The translations under genes and the position numbers were made by a program. Under the pieces are notes generated by a model. The model did not search any database. It was not told the origin of the DNA and saw nothing but the letters and a program-made list of their open reading frames with translations. A DNA stretch of 44,977 bases from Demequina sp. (lineage in GTDB: Bacteria; Actinomycetota; Actinomycetes; Actinomycetales; Demequinaceae), in the NCBI RefSeq assembly GCF_024642165.1, contig NZ_JAHEBP010000003.1, positions 1 through 44,977 on the forward strand, read 5' to 3'. The stretch's first letter is position 1. Every line of letters begins with the position of its first letter. Below, in pieces: positions 28,179-36,397 of this stretch.

Positions 28179-28201
28179 TAGAGTGACCATATAGTGGACA
28201 G
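28179..28201 (+). promoter_or_regulatory. IclR operator copy 2 with -10 box
   Basis: TGACCATATAGTGGACAG (28184-28201) is the second copy of the operator. A TAGAGT -10 box (28179-28184) abuts it, so the operator would overlap the transcription start of the IclR gene and suggests autoregulation. The copies are 87 bases apart, close to a whole number of helical turns. Confidence 0.6.
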
Positions 28202-28213
28202 TTGGGAGGGTCG

Positions 28214-28996
28214 ATGGCGGAGCAGGGTGCGCAGGTGGTCGCCCGCATCGGCGCCGTGCTACGGGCGCTGAGCGCCCAATCCGGCAGGCCGGTCCCGACG
28301 GCCCGCCTGGCGACCCTGGCCGGGCTCACCCGGCCCACCGCGCATCGTCTGCTCACCGCGCTCGCCGCGGAGGGGCTGGTGGACCGCGACGCGTCGCGCG
28401 GAGGCTGGGTGCTGGGGCCCGAGACGTACGTGCTGGGTGCGGTGGCCGCGGACCGCTACGACATCACGGCGTTGGCGGCCGATGCGGTCCGCGAGGTCGC
28501 GAGCGCCACGGGGGAGAGTGCCTTCCTCTCGGCGCGCCGGGGTGACGAGACGGTCTGCCTGCTGCGCCAGGAGGGCTCCTTCCCGCTCCGCTCACACGTG
28601 CTCTACGAGGGCATTCGCTTCCCCCTGGGCGTCGCCTCCGCCGGGCTCGCGATCCTCGCGATGCTTCCCGACGGCGAGCGCGAGGCATACCTGGCGCGCA
28701 CGGACCTGGTCCCCGCGTGGGGTCCGTCCCACGGCGCGGCGGCGGTGCGCGCGCGGCTCACTGCCGGTCGCACCGCCGGCTACGTGGTGAACCCGGGCCT
28801 GCTGGTCGAGGGCAGCTGGGGGATGGGCGCCGCGATCTTCGACGCGGCGGGCAGGCCCGCCTGGGCGCTGTCCGCGACGGGGGTCGAGTCGCGGTTCGGC
28901 CCCGACCGCCAGGCGGAGATCGGGCGCGTGCTGCTCGAGCAGGCGCACGTGGTGACGCAGCGCGTGACGGCGCGCGCCCGCCGGCGCTCGGGCTGA
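28214..28996 (+). CDS. IclR-family transcriptional regulator
   Basis: The 260-residue protein has an N-terminal winged helix (about 10-75; PTARLATLAGLTRPTAHRLLTALAAEGLVDRD) and a C-terminal effector domain (ESAFLSARRGDETVCLLRQEG...RFPLGVASAGLAILAMLP; GYVVNPGLLVEGSWGMGAAIFDAAGRPAWALSATG). This is the IclR/PcaR/PobR type that binds small organic acids. The divergent CoA-transferase/thiolase operon and the two operator copies make it the local regulator, with a 3-oxo acid or its precursor as probable ligand. The ATG at 28214 follows GGGAGGG; TTG 28202 is an alternative. Confidence 0.92.
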   Translation: MAEQGAQVVARIGAVLRALSAQSGRPVPTARLATLAGLTRPTAHRLLTALAAEGLVDRDASRGGWVLGPETYVLGAVAADRYDITALAADAVREVASATGESAFLSARRGDETVCLLRQEGSFPLRSHVLYEGIRFPLGVASAGLAILAMLPDGEREAYLARTDLVPAWGPSHGAAAVRARLTAGRTAGYVVNPGLLVEGSWGMGAAIFDAAGRPAWALSATGVESRFGPDRQAEIGRVLLEQAHVVTQRVTARARRRSG

Positions 28997-29077
28997 GCGG
29001 TCCGGGGCCGCACTCGAATGCGGCATGCTGGGCGATGGGCCACGCGCGGCGCGCGGCCCGGCGGAAGGGTGGCGGGC

Positions 29078-29812
29078 ATGTCTCAGCGCACGGCGGTCGT
29101 GACCGGAGCCAGCAGCGGGATCGGCGCCGCGAGCGCGCGCGCCCTCGCCGCCGACGGCTGGCATGTGGTGCTGGGCGCGCGGCGCGTCGACCGCCTCGAG
29201 GCGCTCGCCGCGGAGATCGGCGGCACCGCCCTCTTCCTCGACGTGACGGACCAGGCCTCCGTCGACGCGTTCTGCGACGCGGTCGAGACCTGCGACCTGC
29301 TGGTCAACAACGCGGGCGGCGCGCTGGGCGCCACGTCGATCGCCGACGCGGACGTCGACGAGTGGCAGCGCATGTACGACATGAACGTGCTGGGCACCCT
29401 GCGCGTGACCAAGGCGCTGCTGTCCAAGCTGGTCGAGTCCGGCGCGGGACAGGTCATCACCATCGGATCGATCGCCGCGCACGAGCCGTACAAGGGCGGC
29501 GGCGGGTACAACGCCGCCAAGCATGCCGAGGCGGCGCTCACACGCGTCCTGCGCCTCGAGCTACTCGACCGCCCGCTGCGGGTGTGCGAGATCGACCCCG
29601 GCATGGTGGAGACCGAGTTCTCGCTGGTGAGGTTCGGCGGCGACGCGGACCGCGCCTCTCAGGTGTACAAGGGCCTCACGCCGCTCACGGCCGACGACAT
29701 CGCGGAGACGGTGCGATGGGTCGCCGCGCGCCCCGCACACGTGAACGTCGACACCATCACCATCTTTCCCCAGGCTCAGGCCTCCGCCGCGGTCGCCCAC
29801 CGCACGTCCTGA
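29078..29812 (+). CDS. Short-chain dehydrogenase/reductase (YdfG-like)
   Basis: The 244-residue classical SDR has the cofactor motif TGASSGIG near the N-terminus, LLVNNAGGALG, the active-site serine in ITIGSIAAHEP, and YNAAK (Tyr-x3-Lys). The arginine pair ARRVDRL after the second strand suggests NADP preference. PGMVETEFSLVRFGGD is characteristic of the YdfG / serine 3-dehydrogenase group, which oxidise 3-hydroxy acids. It follows the IclR gene on the same strand by about 80 bases; it may act with the ketoacid operon (for example on 3-hydroxybutyrate) but nothing proves that. Confidence 0.88.
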   Translation: MSQRTAVVTGASSGIGAASARALAADGWHVVLGARRVDRLEALAAEIGGTALFLDVTDQASVDAFCDAVETCDLLVNNAGGALGATSIADADVDEWQRMYDMNVLGTLRVTKALLSKLVESGAGQVITIGSIAAHEPYKGGGGYNAAKHAEAALTRVLRLELLDRPLRVCEIDPGMVETEFSLVRFGGDADRASQVYKGLTPLTADDIAETVRWVAARPAHVNVDTITIFPQAQASAAVAHRTS

Positions 29813-30134
29813 ACCCCTCGTCGCGGACACCTCGCCACACGCCGGGGCGCCGCATCGTCCCGATCCGGGCATCTACCGCGCATCGCCCCTGGTCCGCGGT
29901 GGAGCAGTGCAGTTTTCGTGTGGAGGGGTGCACGCGGGACGAGTCCGGCGGGACGATGCGGGAGTCCGGCGGGCGCCGGGGTACCCTGGTCGCGCGCTCG
30001 CGCGCCCGCATCACAGGTTCGTAAGAATTCGTGTCACACGGGAACCAACGCGCGTGCTCGTCGGTTACCGGGGCGAACCCGCGTGACGCGACGCAACTGC
30101 CGCGACGACAGCGGACCACCCTCCGAGGAGATCC
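29813..30134 (+). promoter_or_regulatory. 322-base intergenic region before the FKBP gene
   Basis: No gene is supported here. It contains two copies of GACGATGCG facing opposite ways (29851-29859 as complement, 29952-29960), a GC-rich alternating stretch GGTCGCGCGCTCGCGCGCCC, a direct repeat TTCGT-N5-TTCGT (around 30014-30030) in a locally AT-richer patch, and the GAGGAGAT ribosome-binding site of the FKBP gene. The AT-richer patch is the most likely promoter site. Confidence 0.4.
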
Positions 30135-31082
30135 ATGAAGAAGAACGTGCTCACCGCGACCGTGCTCGGCACGCTCGCCGTGCTGGCCCTCACGGCGTGC
30201 AGCGCGTCGTCCGGTTCCGAGCCCAGCGCCTCGCCGTCGGCTACGACCGGCACCGTGATGTCCGCCGCCGATCTCGCCGCGCTCGAGACCATCGAGTGGA
30301 CCGAGACCGATGACGTTCCCACGCTCACCTTCGAGTCGCCCTTCACCGTGACGGGGATCGCGACGCGCGTGATCGCCGACGGTGACGGCGCGACCATCGA
30401 GGACGGTCAGAACGTTTCGCTGCAGTACGTGGTCTACAACGGCACCGACGCCTCGGTGATCTTCTCCACCTGGGAGACGGACACGCCGGAGGTGGTCAAC
30501 CTGACCAGCGGCCAGGTGGTGCAGGACCTCTACGACGCGCTCGTGGGCAACAAGGTGGGCACCGACCTCCTGTACGTGTACCCCGACACCTCGACGGAGG
30601 ACGGCAGCGCCGTGATCATGGCGGTCACCGTCGTCGATGCGGTCACCCCGCTCGGTCGCGCCGAGGGCACGGCCGTCGATCCGATCGACGGTCTGCCATC
30701 GATCACCCTCGACGACTCGGGCAAGCCCGCCATCGACTTCTCCACGGCCGGCGACGTGCCCACGGACCTGGTGGTGCAGCCGCTCATCGAGGGCGACGGC
30801 GCAGCGATCGCCGTGGACGACCAGGTGACTGTGCACTACACCGGGTGGCTGTGGGACGGGGAGCAGTTCGACTCGTCCTGGGACCGCGGCGTGCCGGCGA
30901 ACTTCCCGCTGTCCACGGGGTCCCTCATCGACGGCTGGGTGCAGGGCCTCGACGGCCAGACCGTGGGCAGCCAGGTGATGCTCGTGGTGCCGCCGGAGCT
31001 CGCCTACGGCGACGTCGACCAGGACACGATCCCCGCGAACTCCACCCTGGTGTTCGTGATCGACATCCTCTCGGCGAGCTAG
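30135..31082 (+). CDS. Lipoprotein with two FKBP-type prolyl isomerase domains
   Basis: The protein has 315 residues. The signal peptide ends in the lipobox LTAC (Cys22), so the mature protein is lipid-anchored outside the membrane, after a Ser/Pro-rich spacer. The C-terminal half is a recognisable FKBP domain: VDDQVTVHYTGWLWDGEQFDSSWDRGVPANFPLSTGSLIDGWVQGLDGQTVGSQVMLVVPPELAYG. The N-terminal half (GATIEDGQNVSLQYVVYNGTDASVIFSTW...QDLYDALVGNKVGTDLLYVYP) is a second, divergent copy that has lost several aromatic active-site residues. It likely helps fold exported proteins; the first domain may be a binding or chaperone module. GAGGAGAT precedes the ATG. Confidence 0.9.
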   Translation: MKKNVLTATVLGTLAVLALTACSASSGSEPSASPSATTGTVMSAADLAALETIEWTETDDVPTLTFESPFTVTGIATRVIADGDGATIEDGQNVSLQYVVYNGTDASVIFSTWETDTPEVVNLTSGQVVQDLYDALVGNKVGTDLLYVYPDTSTEDGSAVIMAVTVVDAVTPLGRAEGTAVDPIDGLPSITLDDSGKPAIDFSTAGDVPTDLVVQPLIEGDGAAIAVDDQVTVHYTGWLWDGEQFDSSWDRGVPANFPLSTGSLIDGWVQGLDGQTVGSQVMLVVPPELAYGDVDQDTIPANSTLVFVIDILSAS

Positions 31083-31100
31083 CGCTCGCGCCCCGCCAAT

Positions 31101-31134
31101 GACGATGGCCCCGGCGGTTGCCGGGGCCATCGTC
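31101..31134. terminator. Bidirectional terminator hairpin
   Basis: Perfect 15-base arms (GACGATGGCCCCGGC and its complement) surround a GGTT loop between the converging FKBP and AI-2E-type genes. There is no long T-run on either side, as is common for actinobacterial terminators. Confidence 0.75.
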
Positions 31135-31172
31135 GTTGTGCCGCGCGCCGGTTGGCGACTCTCAGCGGACCG

Positions 31173-32366
31173 TCATGACGTCTCGGGCTCGACCGAGACC
31201 TCGTCGTCCTCGTCGTGATAGGCCACCACATCGTACGTACGGCCAGAGTTCTTGATGATCGAGGTGATGAGCGCGGCCACCGGGAGCGCCATGAACGCCC
31301 CGATCGGACCCGCGATCGCACCTCCGGCCATGGCGCCGCCGAACGCGACCGCTCCGTTGAGCTCCATGGTGTGAGAGCTGAACCGGGGGCTCAGCCAGTA
31401 GTTCTCGATCTGCTGGTAGACCACCACCCACGCGAGCAGGATGATCCCGGGCAACAGGCCCTGAACGACCAGCGTGATGAGGATCGGCAGTGCCGCGCCC
31501 AGGTAGGTGCCGATGAACGGGATGAATACGGACACGAACCCCATGAAGACGCCCAGCGGCAGCGCGTAGACGAGCGGCAGGCCCACCAGCACCATGACCA
31601 CGAATCCGGAGCCGCCGCAGGTCACCATGAGCAACAGCCGAGAGTAGAAGTAGCCGCCGGTCTGCCGGATCGACTCGTCGGCGACCCAACCGAACACGCG
31701 CTGGCGCTCCGGAGGCATGCGCGACATGAACGCTCGCATGATCTTGGGCCAGCTCGCCGCGATGTAGAACGAGAACATCGCGATGGTGAACATGTCGAAC
31801 ACGAGGCCGAGACCCGAGGTGACCAGGCCCAGGGCCTCGTCGCCCCACGTGGCGATCGCCTGGGCGAGGTTGCTGGTGCCGTCCGCTGCCGTCTCGGTGT
31901 CGATGGGCAGGCCCAGCGCGTCCTGGCTCCACTCGTGGAGATCGGAGAACCAGCCCGGCAAGGAGTCCTGCACTGTCTGGGCAAAGCGGACGATGCCGGG
32001 GATCAGCACGGCCACCATGAAGGTGATCGCGAGCACGCCTCCCAGGTAGATCACGCCCACCGCGGCGCCACGCTTCATCTTGTAGCGGCGATGCAGCGAG
32101 TTGACGCCCGGGATCATCGCGAGTGCGAGGAAGGTGGCGACCACCAGGAGTCCGAGCAGGTGACGGGCCTGATAAGCCGCCCACAGCCCCACCGCGACCA
32201 GCATTCCGATCCACACCGCGCGCCACAACGACCTCTTGACGAGCGCGTCGAGCCATCGGGGGTCGGGCTCGTCGGCCCGGCGCAGCGCGTCGATGGTCGC
32301 CGCACGGGCGACCTCCTCCGGAACGGCGTCCGCGCCGTCGCTGGCGGCGGGAGTCATCTCGGACAT
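31173..32366 (-). CDS. AI-2E/PerM-family membrane protein
   Basis: The 397-residue protein has seven or eight membrane helices in the AI-2E exporter (UPF0118) pattern: two helices after a charged N-terminus, a long amphipathic middle (about 125-190, TVQDSLPGWFSDL...), and the typical end blocks FVSVFIPFIGTYLGAALPILITLVVQG and YQQIENYWLSPRFSSHTMELNGAVAFGGAMAGGAIAGPIGAFMALPVAALI. Members export autoinducer-2 or act as Na+(Li+)/H+ antiporters; the family does not reveal which. The tail is acidic (DEDDEVSVEPETS). It starts two bases after the HdeD-like gene stop, so both form an operon. Confidence 0.9.
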   Translation of the reverse strand: MSEMTPAASDGADAVPEEVARAATIDALRRADEPDPRWLDALVKRSLWRAVWIGMLVAVGLWAAYQARHLLGLLVVATFLALAMIPGVNSLHRRYKMKRGAAVGVIYLGGVLAITFMVAVLIPGIVRFAQTVQDSLPGWFSDLHEWSQDALGLPIDTETAADGTSNLAQAIATWGDEALGLVTSGLGLVFDMFTIAMFSFYIAASWPKIMRAFMSRMPPERQRVFGWVADESIRQTGGYFYSRLLLMVTCGGSGFVVMVLVGLPLVYALPLGVFMGFVSVFIPFIGTYLGAALPILITLVVQGLLPGIILLAWVVVYQQIENYWLSPRFSSHTMELNGAVAFGGAMAGGAIAGPIGAFMALPVAALITSIIKNSGRTYDVVAYHDEDDEVSVEPETS

Positions 32367-32368
32367 GT

Positions 32369-32962
32369 CTAGGCCTCAACCACTCCGCGTCCGAAGGTGA
32401 ACGCCCGTACCAGTCCCACCACGCCAAGAATGACGAAGACGATCGCGTTGAGGAGCACGAAGAAGGCGGCGGAGACGCCGGGCGCGGAGATCACGAACAC
32501 GCCCGCGACGATGCCGATGATCCCGTACGTGATGGCCCAGCCACGCGAGGCGGCCTTCCCGGACTCGACCAGGGCCATGATGCCGTCGATGATCCAGCCG
32601 ATCCCGATCGCGATCGCCATGATGACCAGCAGGATGGCCGTCGAGGCCTCGAGGTTGCGCAGCAAGACCACGCCCGCCAGCAGCATGAACAGCCCGAAGA
32701 TGATGGTCAGCGTGCGCAGGCCGCCCGACAGCGCCGAGCCGAAGATGCCCACCGCGATGCGGACCACTCCCGCGATGGCGAAGTAGATCCCTACCAGCGC
32801 CGCGCCCACCACCAGGGTGCGGCCGGGCCACACCAGCAGCGCGATTCCTATCGCGAGCGCGAGCGCGCCCAGCACGCCGAAGACGATGCGGATGGCGGAG
32901 ATCGCGCTCCTGGTCATCTCGCGCTCGTCCAAATCGAATCCGAGCGTCCTTGTGGCTTCCAT
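32369..32962 (-). CDS. HdeD/DUF308-like membrane protein
   Basis: The 197-residue protein has six hydrophobic helices in three pairs (about 20-195) with the repeating G-x-x-x-I pattern of the HdeD family: FGVLGALALAIGIALLVWPGRTL, VGIYFAIAGVVRIAVGIFGSAL, FGLFMLLAGVVLLRN, IGIGWIIDGIMALVES, ITYGIIGIVAGVFVISAPG and IVFVILGVVGLVRAF. HdeD is linked to acid resistance in enterobacteria; in actinobacteria the role is unknown. The start at 32962 follows AGGAGGAG; longer in-frame readings lack such a site. It shares an operon with the AI-2E-type gene. Confidence 0.88.
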   Translation of the reverse strand: MEATRTLGFDLDEREMTRSAISAIRIVFGVLGALALAIGIALLVWPGRTLVVGAALVGIYFAIAGVVRIAVGIFGSALSGGLRTLTIIFGLFMLLAGVVLLRNLEASTAILLVIMAIAIGIGWIIDGIMALVESGKAASRGWAITYGIIGIVAGVFVISAPGVSAAFFVLLNAIVFVILGVVGLVRAFTFGRGVVEA

Positions 32963-33098
32963 GTCTCCTCCTGAGATCGCGCCGCAGCGGTGCGGACACG
33001 CCCAAACTAGCGCCGCGCGGGGGCGCGACGTGACACCCACGCCACGGAGCACCGTTCCTGGGCGAACCGATCCCGCGCCGGGTGCGAAGATTCACCCT

Positions 33099-33887
33099 AT
33101 GAAGCGAGAGATCCGCAGCTCGATGGAGCTCCAGGCGACGGGTTCGGCGCGACTGATCCTCGCGATCGCCGCGGTCGACGGCGCGAGGGACGAGACCCTC
33201 GTGGTCGAGCAGGACGGGCGGGCGCTGGATGCGCGCGAGTTGAGCGACGGGCACGGCACGCGTCTCCACGAGGTCGACGTCGAGCGAGGCGCCGTGACGG
33301 TCCGGTATCGCGCCACCGTCGTGGGCCGTTCGGCTCCCGTCGCTGTCGACGAGCTCGACGCGATCGCGTATCTGCGCCCGAGCCGCTACTGCGAGTCCGA
33401 CACGCTCACGCCCATGGCCGTCGAGGAGTTCAGCGGTCTGTCCGGCTGGAACCTGGTGGACGGCGTGTCCAGTTGGGTGGGCACCCACCTGATGTATCAG
33501 CTGGGATCGAGCGGCCCCACGGACGGCGCCACGGCGACGATGCTGGCACGCCGGGGAGTGTGCCGCGACTTCGCCCACCTGGTGGTGGCGTTGCTGCGCG
33601 CCATGGACGTCCCGGCCCGGGTGGTCGCGGTGTACGCGCCGGGTCTGGACCCGATGGACTTCCACGCCGTCGCCGAGGTGCTGCTCGACGGCGAGTGGTG
33701 GGTGGTGGACGCGACCAGCCTCGCGCCGCGCCGGTCGATGGTGCGCATCGCGACCGGTCGGGACGCCGCGGACACGGCCTTCCTCACCACCATCGGTGAG
33801 CCCGTCGACCTCGTGTCCCTGGAGGTGTTCGCGACGGTCGACGACCTCCCGGCGGACGATCCGCGGGTGCCGGAGCGTCTCGGCTGA
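33099..33887 (+). CDS. Transglutaminase-like cysteine protease family protein
   Basis: The 262-residue protein has the transglutaminase-core triad: C155 in ARRGVCRDFAHLVVALLRAMDVPARVV, H189 in PMDFHAVAEVLL and D204 in WWVVDATSLAP. The N-terminal third is a beta-rich domain (for example VTVRYRATV) as in bacterial transglutaminase-like proteins of the YebA/SMc04008 kind. No signal peptide is present, so it acts in the cytosol. Members may be peptidases or amidases; the substrate is unknown. The ATG follows an AAGATT box within a few bases, possibly a leaderless transcript. Confidence 0.88.
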   Translation: MKREIRSSMELQATGSARLILAIAAVDGARDETLVVEQDGRALDARELSDGHGTRLHEVDVERGAVTVRYRATVVGRSAPVAVDELDAIAYLRPSRYCESDTLTPMAVEEFSGLSGWNLVDGVSSWVGTHLMYQLGSSGPTDGATATMLARRGVCRDFAHLVVALLRAMDVPARVVAVYAPGLDPMDFHAVAEVLLDGEWWVVDATSLAPRRSMVRIATGRDAADTAFLTTIGEPVDLVSLEVFATVDDLPADDPRVPERLG

Positions 33888-33918
33888 GCAGAGCCGCCGA
33901 GCCGCTCCGGCCGGGGGG

Positions 33919-34956
33919 TCAGCGGGCCGCGGCGATCGCGGGCTGCGACGACACCAGGGAGAACAGGTCCTTGGGGTCCCCGGGGTCCGCGATGAGGTCG
34001 ATCTCGGTCGCGTAGGAGGTCCCGCTCACGCGGTCGCGCACGAACCGCAGCGCGGTGAAGTCCTCGAGCGCGAATCCCACGGAGTCGAACAGCGTGATCT
34101 GATCGGGCGAGGTGCGCCCGCGAAGCTCGCCGGCGACCACCCGCCACAGCTCGGTGACCGGGTGGTCCGGTTCGACCTGCTGGATCTCGCCTTCGATCCT
34201 GGTCTGGGGCTCGTACTCGACGAAGATCTCGCTGCGGTCGAGGATGGCGGCGCTCAGCTCGGTCTTGCCGGGGCAGTCGCCGCCGATGGCGTTGAGGTGC
34301 ATCCCGGGGCGCACCATGCCGTCCTCCAGGATGGTCGCGTAGGACTTGTCCGCGGTGCAGGTGGTGACGATGTCCGCGCCCTCCAGCGCGTCCGCGGCGG
34401 ACGATGCGCGGTAGAGGTCGAGTCCCAGCGCGGCCGCGTTGCGCTCGAGCTTGTCGAGCGCGGCCGGATCCGTGTCCCACGCGCGCACCGTCTCGATGCC
34501 CATGATGGCGCGCATGCCGAGCGCCTGGAACTCGGCCTGGCTGCCCGCGCCGACGAGCGCGAGCACGCGCGAGTCGGGCCGCGCGAGGTGGCGCGCGGCC
34601 ATCGCCGAGGTGGCGGCGGTGCGCAGCGCGGTGAGGATCGACATCTCCGACATCAGCACGGGGTACCCCGACGCCACGTCCGCGAGCACGCCGAACGCCG
34701 TCACGGTCTGCAGGCCCTGCGCGGGGTTGCCCGGATGGCCGTTCACATACTTGAACGCGTACGTCTCGGCGTCCGCCGTGGGCATCAGCTCGATGACGCC
34801 CACAGGTGAGTGCGACGCGATGCGGGCGATCTTCTCGAACTCGGGCCACCGTGTGAAGTCGGCCTCGAGATACGGAACCAGGTCCCGGATGAGCGCCTCG
34901 GCGCCCTCGGAGGCGACCCACTCGCGCATGTGGCGGACGTCGACGAACTGGACCAT
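33919..34956 (-). CDS. Ornithine cyclodeaminase / mu-crystallin family enzyme
   Basis: The 345-residue protein has a substrate domain at the N-terminus (YAFKYVNGHPGNPAQGLQTVTAFGVLADVASGYPVLMSEM with the Lys of the active site), followed by a Rossmann domain opening VLALVGAGSQAEFQALGM. Then comes DIVTTCTADKSYATIL, and MHLNAIGGDCPGKTEL with the aspartate-bearing D-C-P-G-K-T-E-L motif typical of true ornithine cyclodeaminases. The reaction is ornithine to proline plus NH3 with bound NAD. The gene shares one base with the upstream pentein gene (TGATG) and has a GAGGAG site, so the two are co-translated and should work in sequence. Confidence 0.92.
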   Translation of the reverse strand: MVQFVDVRHMREWVASEGAEALIRDLVPYLEADFTRWPEFEKIARIASHSPVGVIELMPTADAETYAFKYVNGHPGNPAQGLQTVTAFGVLADVASGYPVLMSEMSILTALRTAATSAMAARHLARPDSRVLALVGAGSQAEFQALGMRAIMGIETVRAWDTDPAALDKLERNAAALGLDLYRASSAADALEGADIVTTCTADKSYATILEDGMVRPGMHLNAIGGDCPGKTELSAAILDRSEIFVEYEPQTRIEGEIQQVEPDHPVTELWRVVAGELRGRTSPDQITLFDSVGFALEDFTALRFVRDRVSGTSYATEIDLIADPGDPKDLFSLVSSQPAIAAAR

Positions 34957-35837
34957 CAGATCTCCTCGGCGTGGATGTTCGGCTGGGCGGCGCCCCTCAG
35001 CTCGAGGGTGCAGCACTTGACGCCGCCGCCTCCCAGCAGCAGCTCGGACAGGTCCACGCCCACCGGCACGTACCCGTGCTCCCGCAACTGCGCGTGGAAG
35101 GCATGGGCGCGGGAGGCGGTCACCACGTGGAGGCCGTCGGAGACGGCGTTGAGCCCGAACGCAGCCGCGTCCGCCTCCGAGACCAGGATCGCGTCCGGGT
35201 AGCGGCGCTCCAGCTCCGCCCGCGAGGCGTCGTCGAAGGCGCTGGGGAGATACGCGATGTGCTCGCGCCCGCCGCGGTGATCGAGCACGGCCAGGGCGGT
35301 GTCGAGGTGGTAGTACTCCGGGCGCACCAGCCGCAGGCTGACCACCTCGAGGCCGGTGACCTGGGCGACCTCGGCGTGCGACGCATCGTCCGATCGGAAG
35401 CCGTGCCCCGCGAGGACCGTGCGTCCCACGAGCAGGAAGTCGCCCTCGCCCTCGTTGATCTGCGTGGCCTCGACCACGCGGAGCCCCTGGGAGCGGAACC
35501 ATCGCGCGTACGCCGGGCCCTCGGGGCCGCGCTGCGGGTGCGCGAACATCGCCGTGTAGGCGGTGCCGTCGACCACGAATCCACCGTTGGCGGCGAACAC
35601 CATGTCGGGCAGCCCGTCCACCGGGTCGATCCGGTGGACCGCGAAGCCAAGCCGCGCGTAGGTGTCGGCCAGCGCCTGCCACTGCGCCACGGCGCGCGCG
35701 GTATCCGTGGGGACCGCGGGGTCCATCCACGGGTTGATCGCGTACACGACGTCGAAGTGCTGTGGCCGGCACATGAGCACGGTGAGCGGCGTGGCGGTGC
35801 GGTCCCTGGTGGGTGCCGCGATGGCAGTCATCGTCAT
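34956..35837 (-). CDS. ddaH: Dimethylargininase / arginine-modifying pentein
   Basis: The 293-residue protein belongs to the guanidino-group-modifying (pentein) superfamily. Seen: MVFAANGGFVVDGTA, the acidic pair in INEGEGDFLLVG, the histidine in EYYHLDTALAVLD, AFGLNAVSDGLHVV, and the C-terminal nucleophile in GGGGVKCCTLEL (C275/C276). The family includes dimethylarginine dimethylaminohydrolase, arginine deiminase and arginine dihydrolases (ArgZ/AgrE). Coupled with ornithine cyclodeaminase, an arginine-to-ornithine or methylarginine-to-citrulline step feeding proline is likely. It starts at ATG 35837 with GGAGG seven bases before; ATG 35831 is an alternative. Confidence 0.85.
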   Translation of the reverse strand: MTMTAIAAPTRDRTATPLTVLMCRPQHFDVVYAINPWMDPAVPTDTARAVAQWQALADTYARLGFAVHRIDPVDGLPDMVFAANGGFVVDGTAYTAMFAHPQRGPEGPAYARWFRSQGLRVVEATQINEGEGDFLLVGRTVLAGHGFRSDDASHAEVAQVTGLEVVSLRLVRPEYYHLDTALAVLDHRGGREHIAYLPSAFDDASRAELERRYPDAILVSEADAAAFGLNAVSDGLHVVTASRAHAFHAQLREHGYVPVGVDLSELLLGGGGVKCCTLELRGAAQPNIHAEEI

Positions 35838-35891
35838 ATGTATTCCTCCCCGTCTCGAGCATGACAGTGATTCCTTGACCTTTTCGTTCTC

Positions 35892-35903
35892 TTCGCGCGC
35901 GAA
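35892..35903. promoter_or_regulatory. Palindrome in the ddaH/Lrp divergent promoter
   Basis: TTCGCGCGCGAA is a perfect 12-base palindrome in the 115-base gap between the pentein gene and the Lrp/AsnC gene. It is enclosed by outer matching bases TTCTC (35887-35891) and GAGAA (35910-35914). It is a likely operator for the adjacent Lrp-type regulator. Confidence 0.45.
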
Positions 35904-35952
35904 ACATGCGAGAATCGGTGCGGAACTGCAAGTTGCGTGCGAAGGAGTGCAC

Positions 35953-36396
35953 ATGTCGCTGGATGGCCTCGATCGACGGATCATCGACGAACTCCGGCTC
36001 GACGGACGCGCGAGCTACGCCGAGATGGGGTCCACCATCGGGTTGTCGCCGTCCGCCGTGAAGCGTCGGGTGGACCGCATGGTCGCCGATGGCGTGATCC
36101 GCGGCTTCAGGGTGCGGCTGGACCCGGACGTCGACGGCGCCGGGACCGAGGCGTACGTCGAGCTGTTCTGCCGTGGGACGGTGGCGCCGGAGGAGCTGCG
36201 CCGGATCCTCGACTCGATCCCCAACGTGGTCGAGGCGTTCACGGTCACGGGCCAGGCCGATGCGATCGTGCGGCTGCGCGCCGGCACCATGCCCGACCTT
36301 GAGGTTGCGCTCGAGAAGGTGCGGCTCGCCCCGCAGGTCGACAAGACGCGCAGCGCGATCGTGCTCACGCGCCTGGTCCAGAGCCGCGAGAGCTGA
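35953..36396 (+). CDS. Lrp/AsnC-family transcriptional regulator
   Basis: The 147-residue protein has an N-terminal helix-turn-helix (LDRRIIDELRLDGRASYAEMGSTIGLSPSAVKRRVDRMVADGVIRGF) followed by a RAM/ligand-binding domain with AYVELFCRG, VVEAFTVTGQADAIVRLRAG and KTRSAIVLTRLV. This is the usual size for Lrp-type feast/famine regulators, which sense amino acids. It is divergent from the ddaH/ornithine cyclodeaminase operon and probably activates or represses it in response to arginine, ornithine or proline. AAGGAG lies six bases before the ATG. Confidence 0.93.
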   Translation: MSLDGLDRRIIDELRLDGRASYAEMGSTIGLSPSAVKRRVDRMVADGVIRGFRVRLDPDVDGAGTEAYVELFCRGTVAPEELRRILDSIPNVVEAFTVTGQADAIVRLRAGTMPDLEVALEKVRLAPQVDKTRSAIVLTRLVQSRES

Positions 36397-36397
36397 C

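Noticed and set aside
28997-29077. IclR gene and SDR as one certain operon
   Set aside because: They share a strand, but the 80-base gap, weak ribosome site and lack of overlap leave it undecided, so I did not link their functions firmly.
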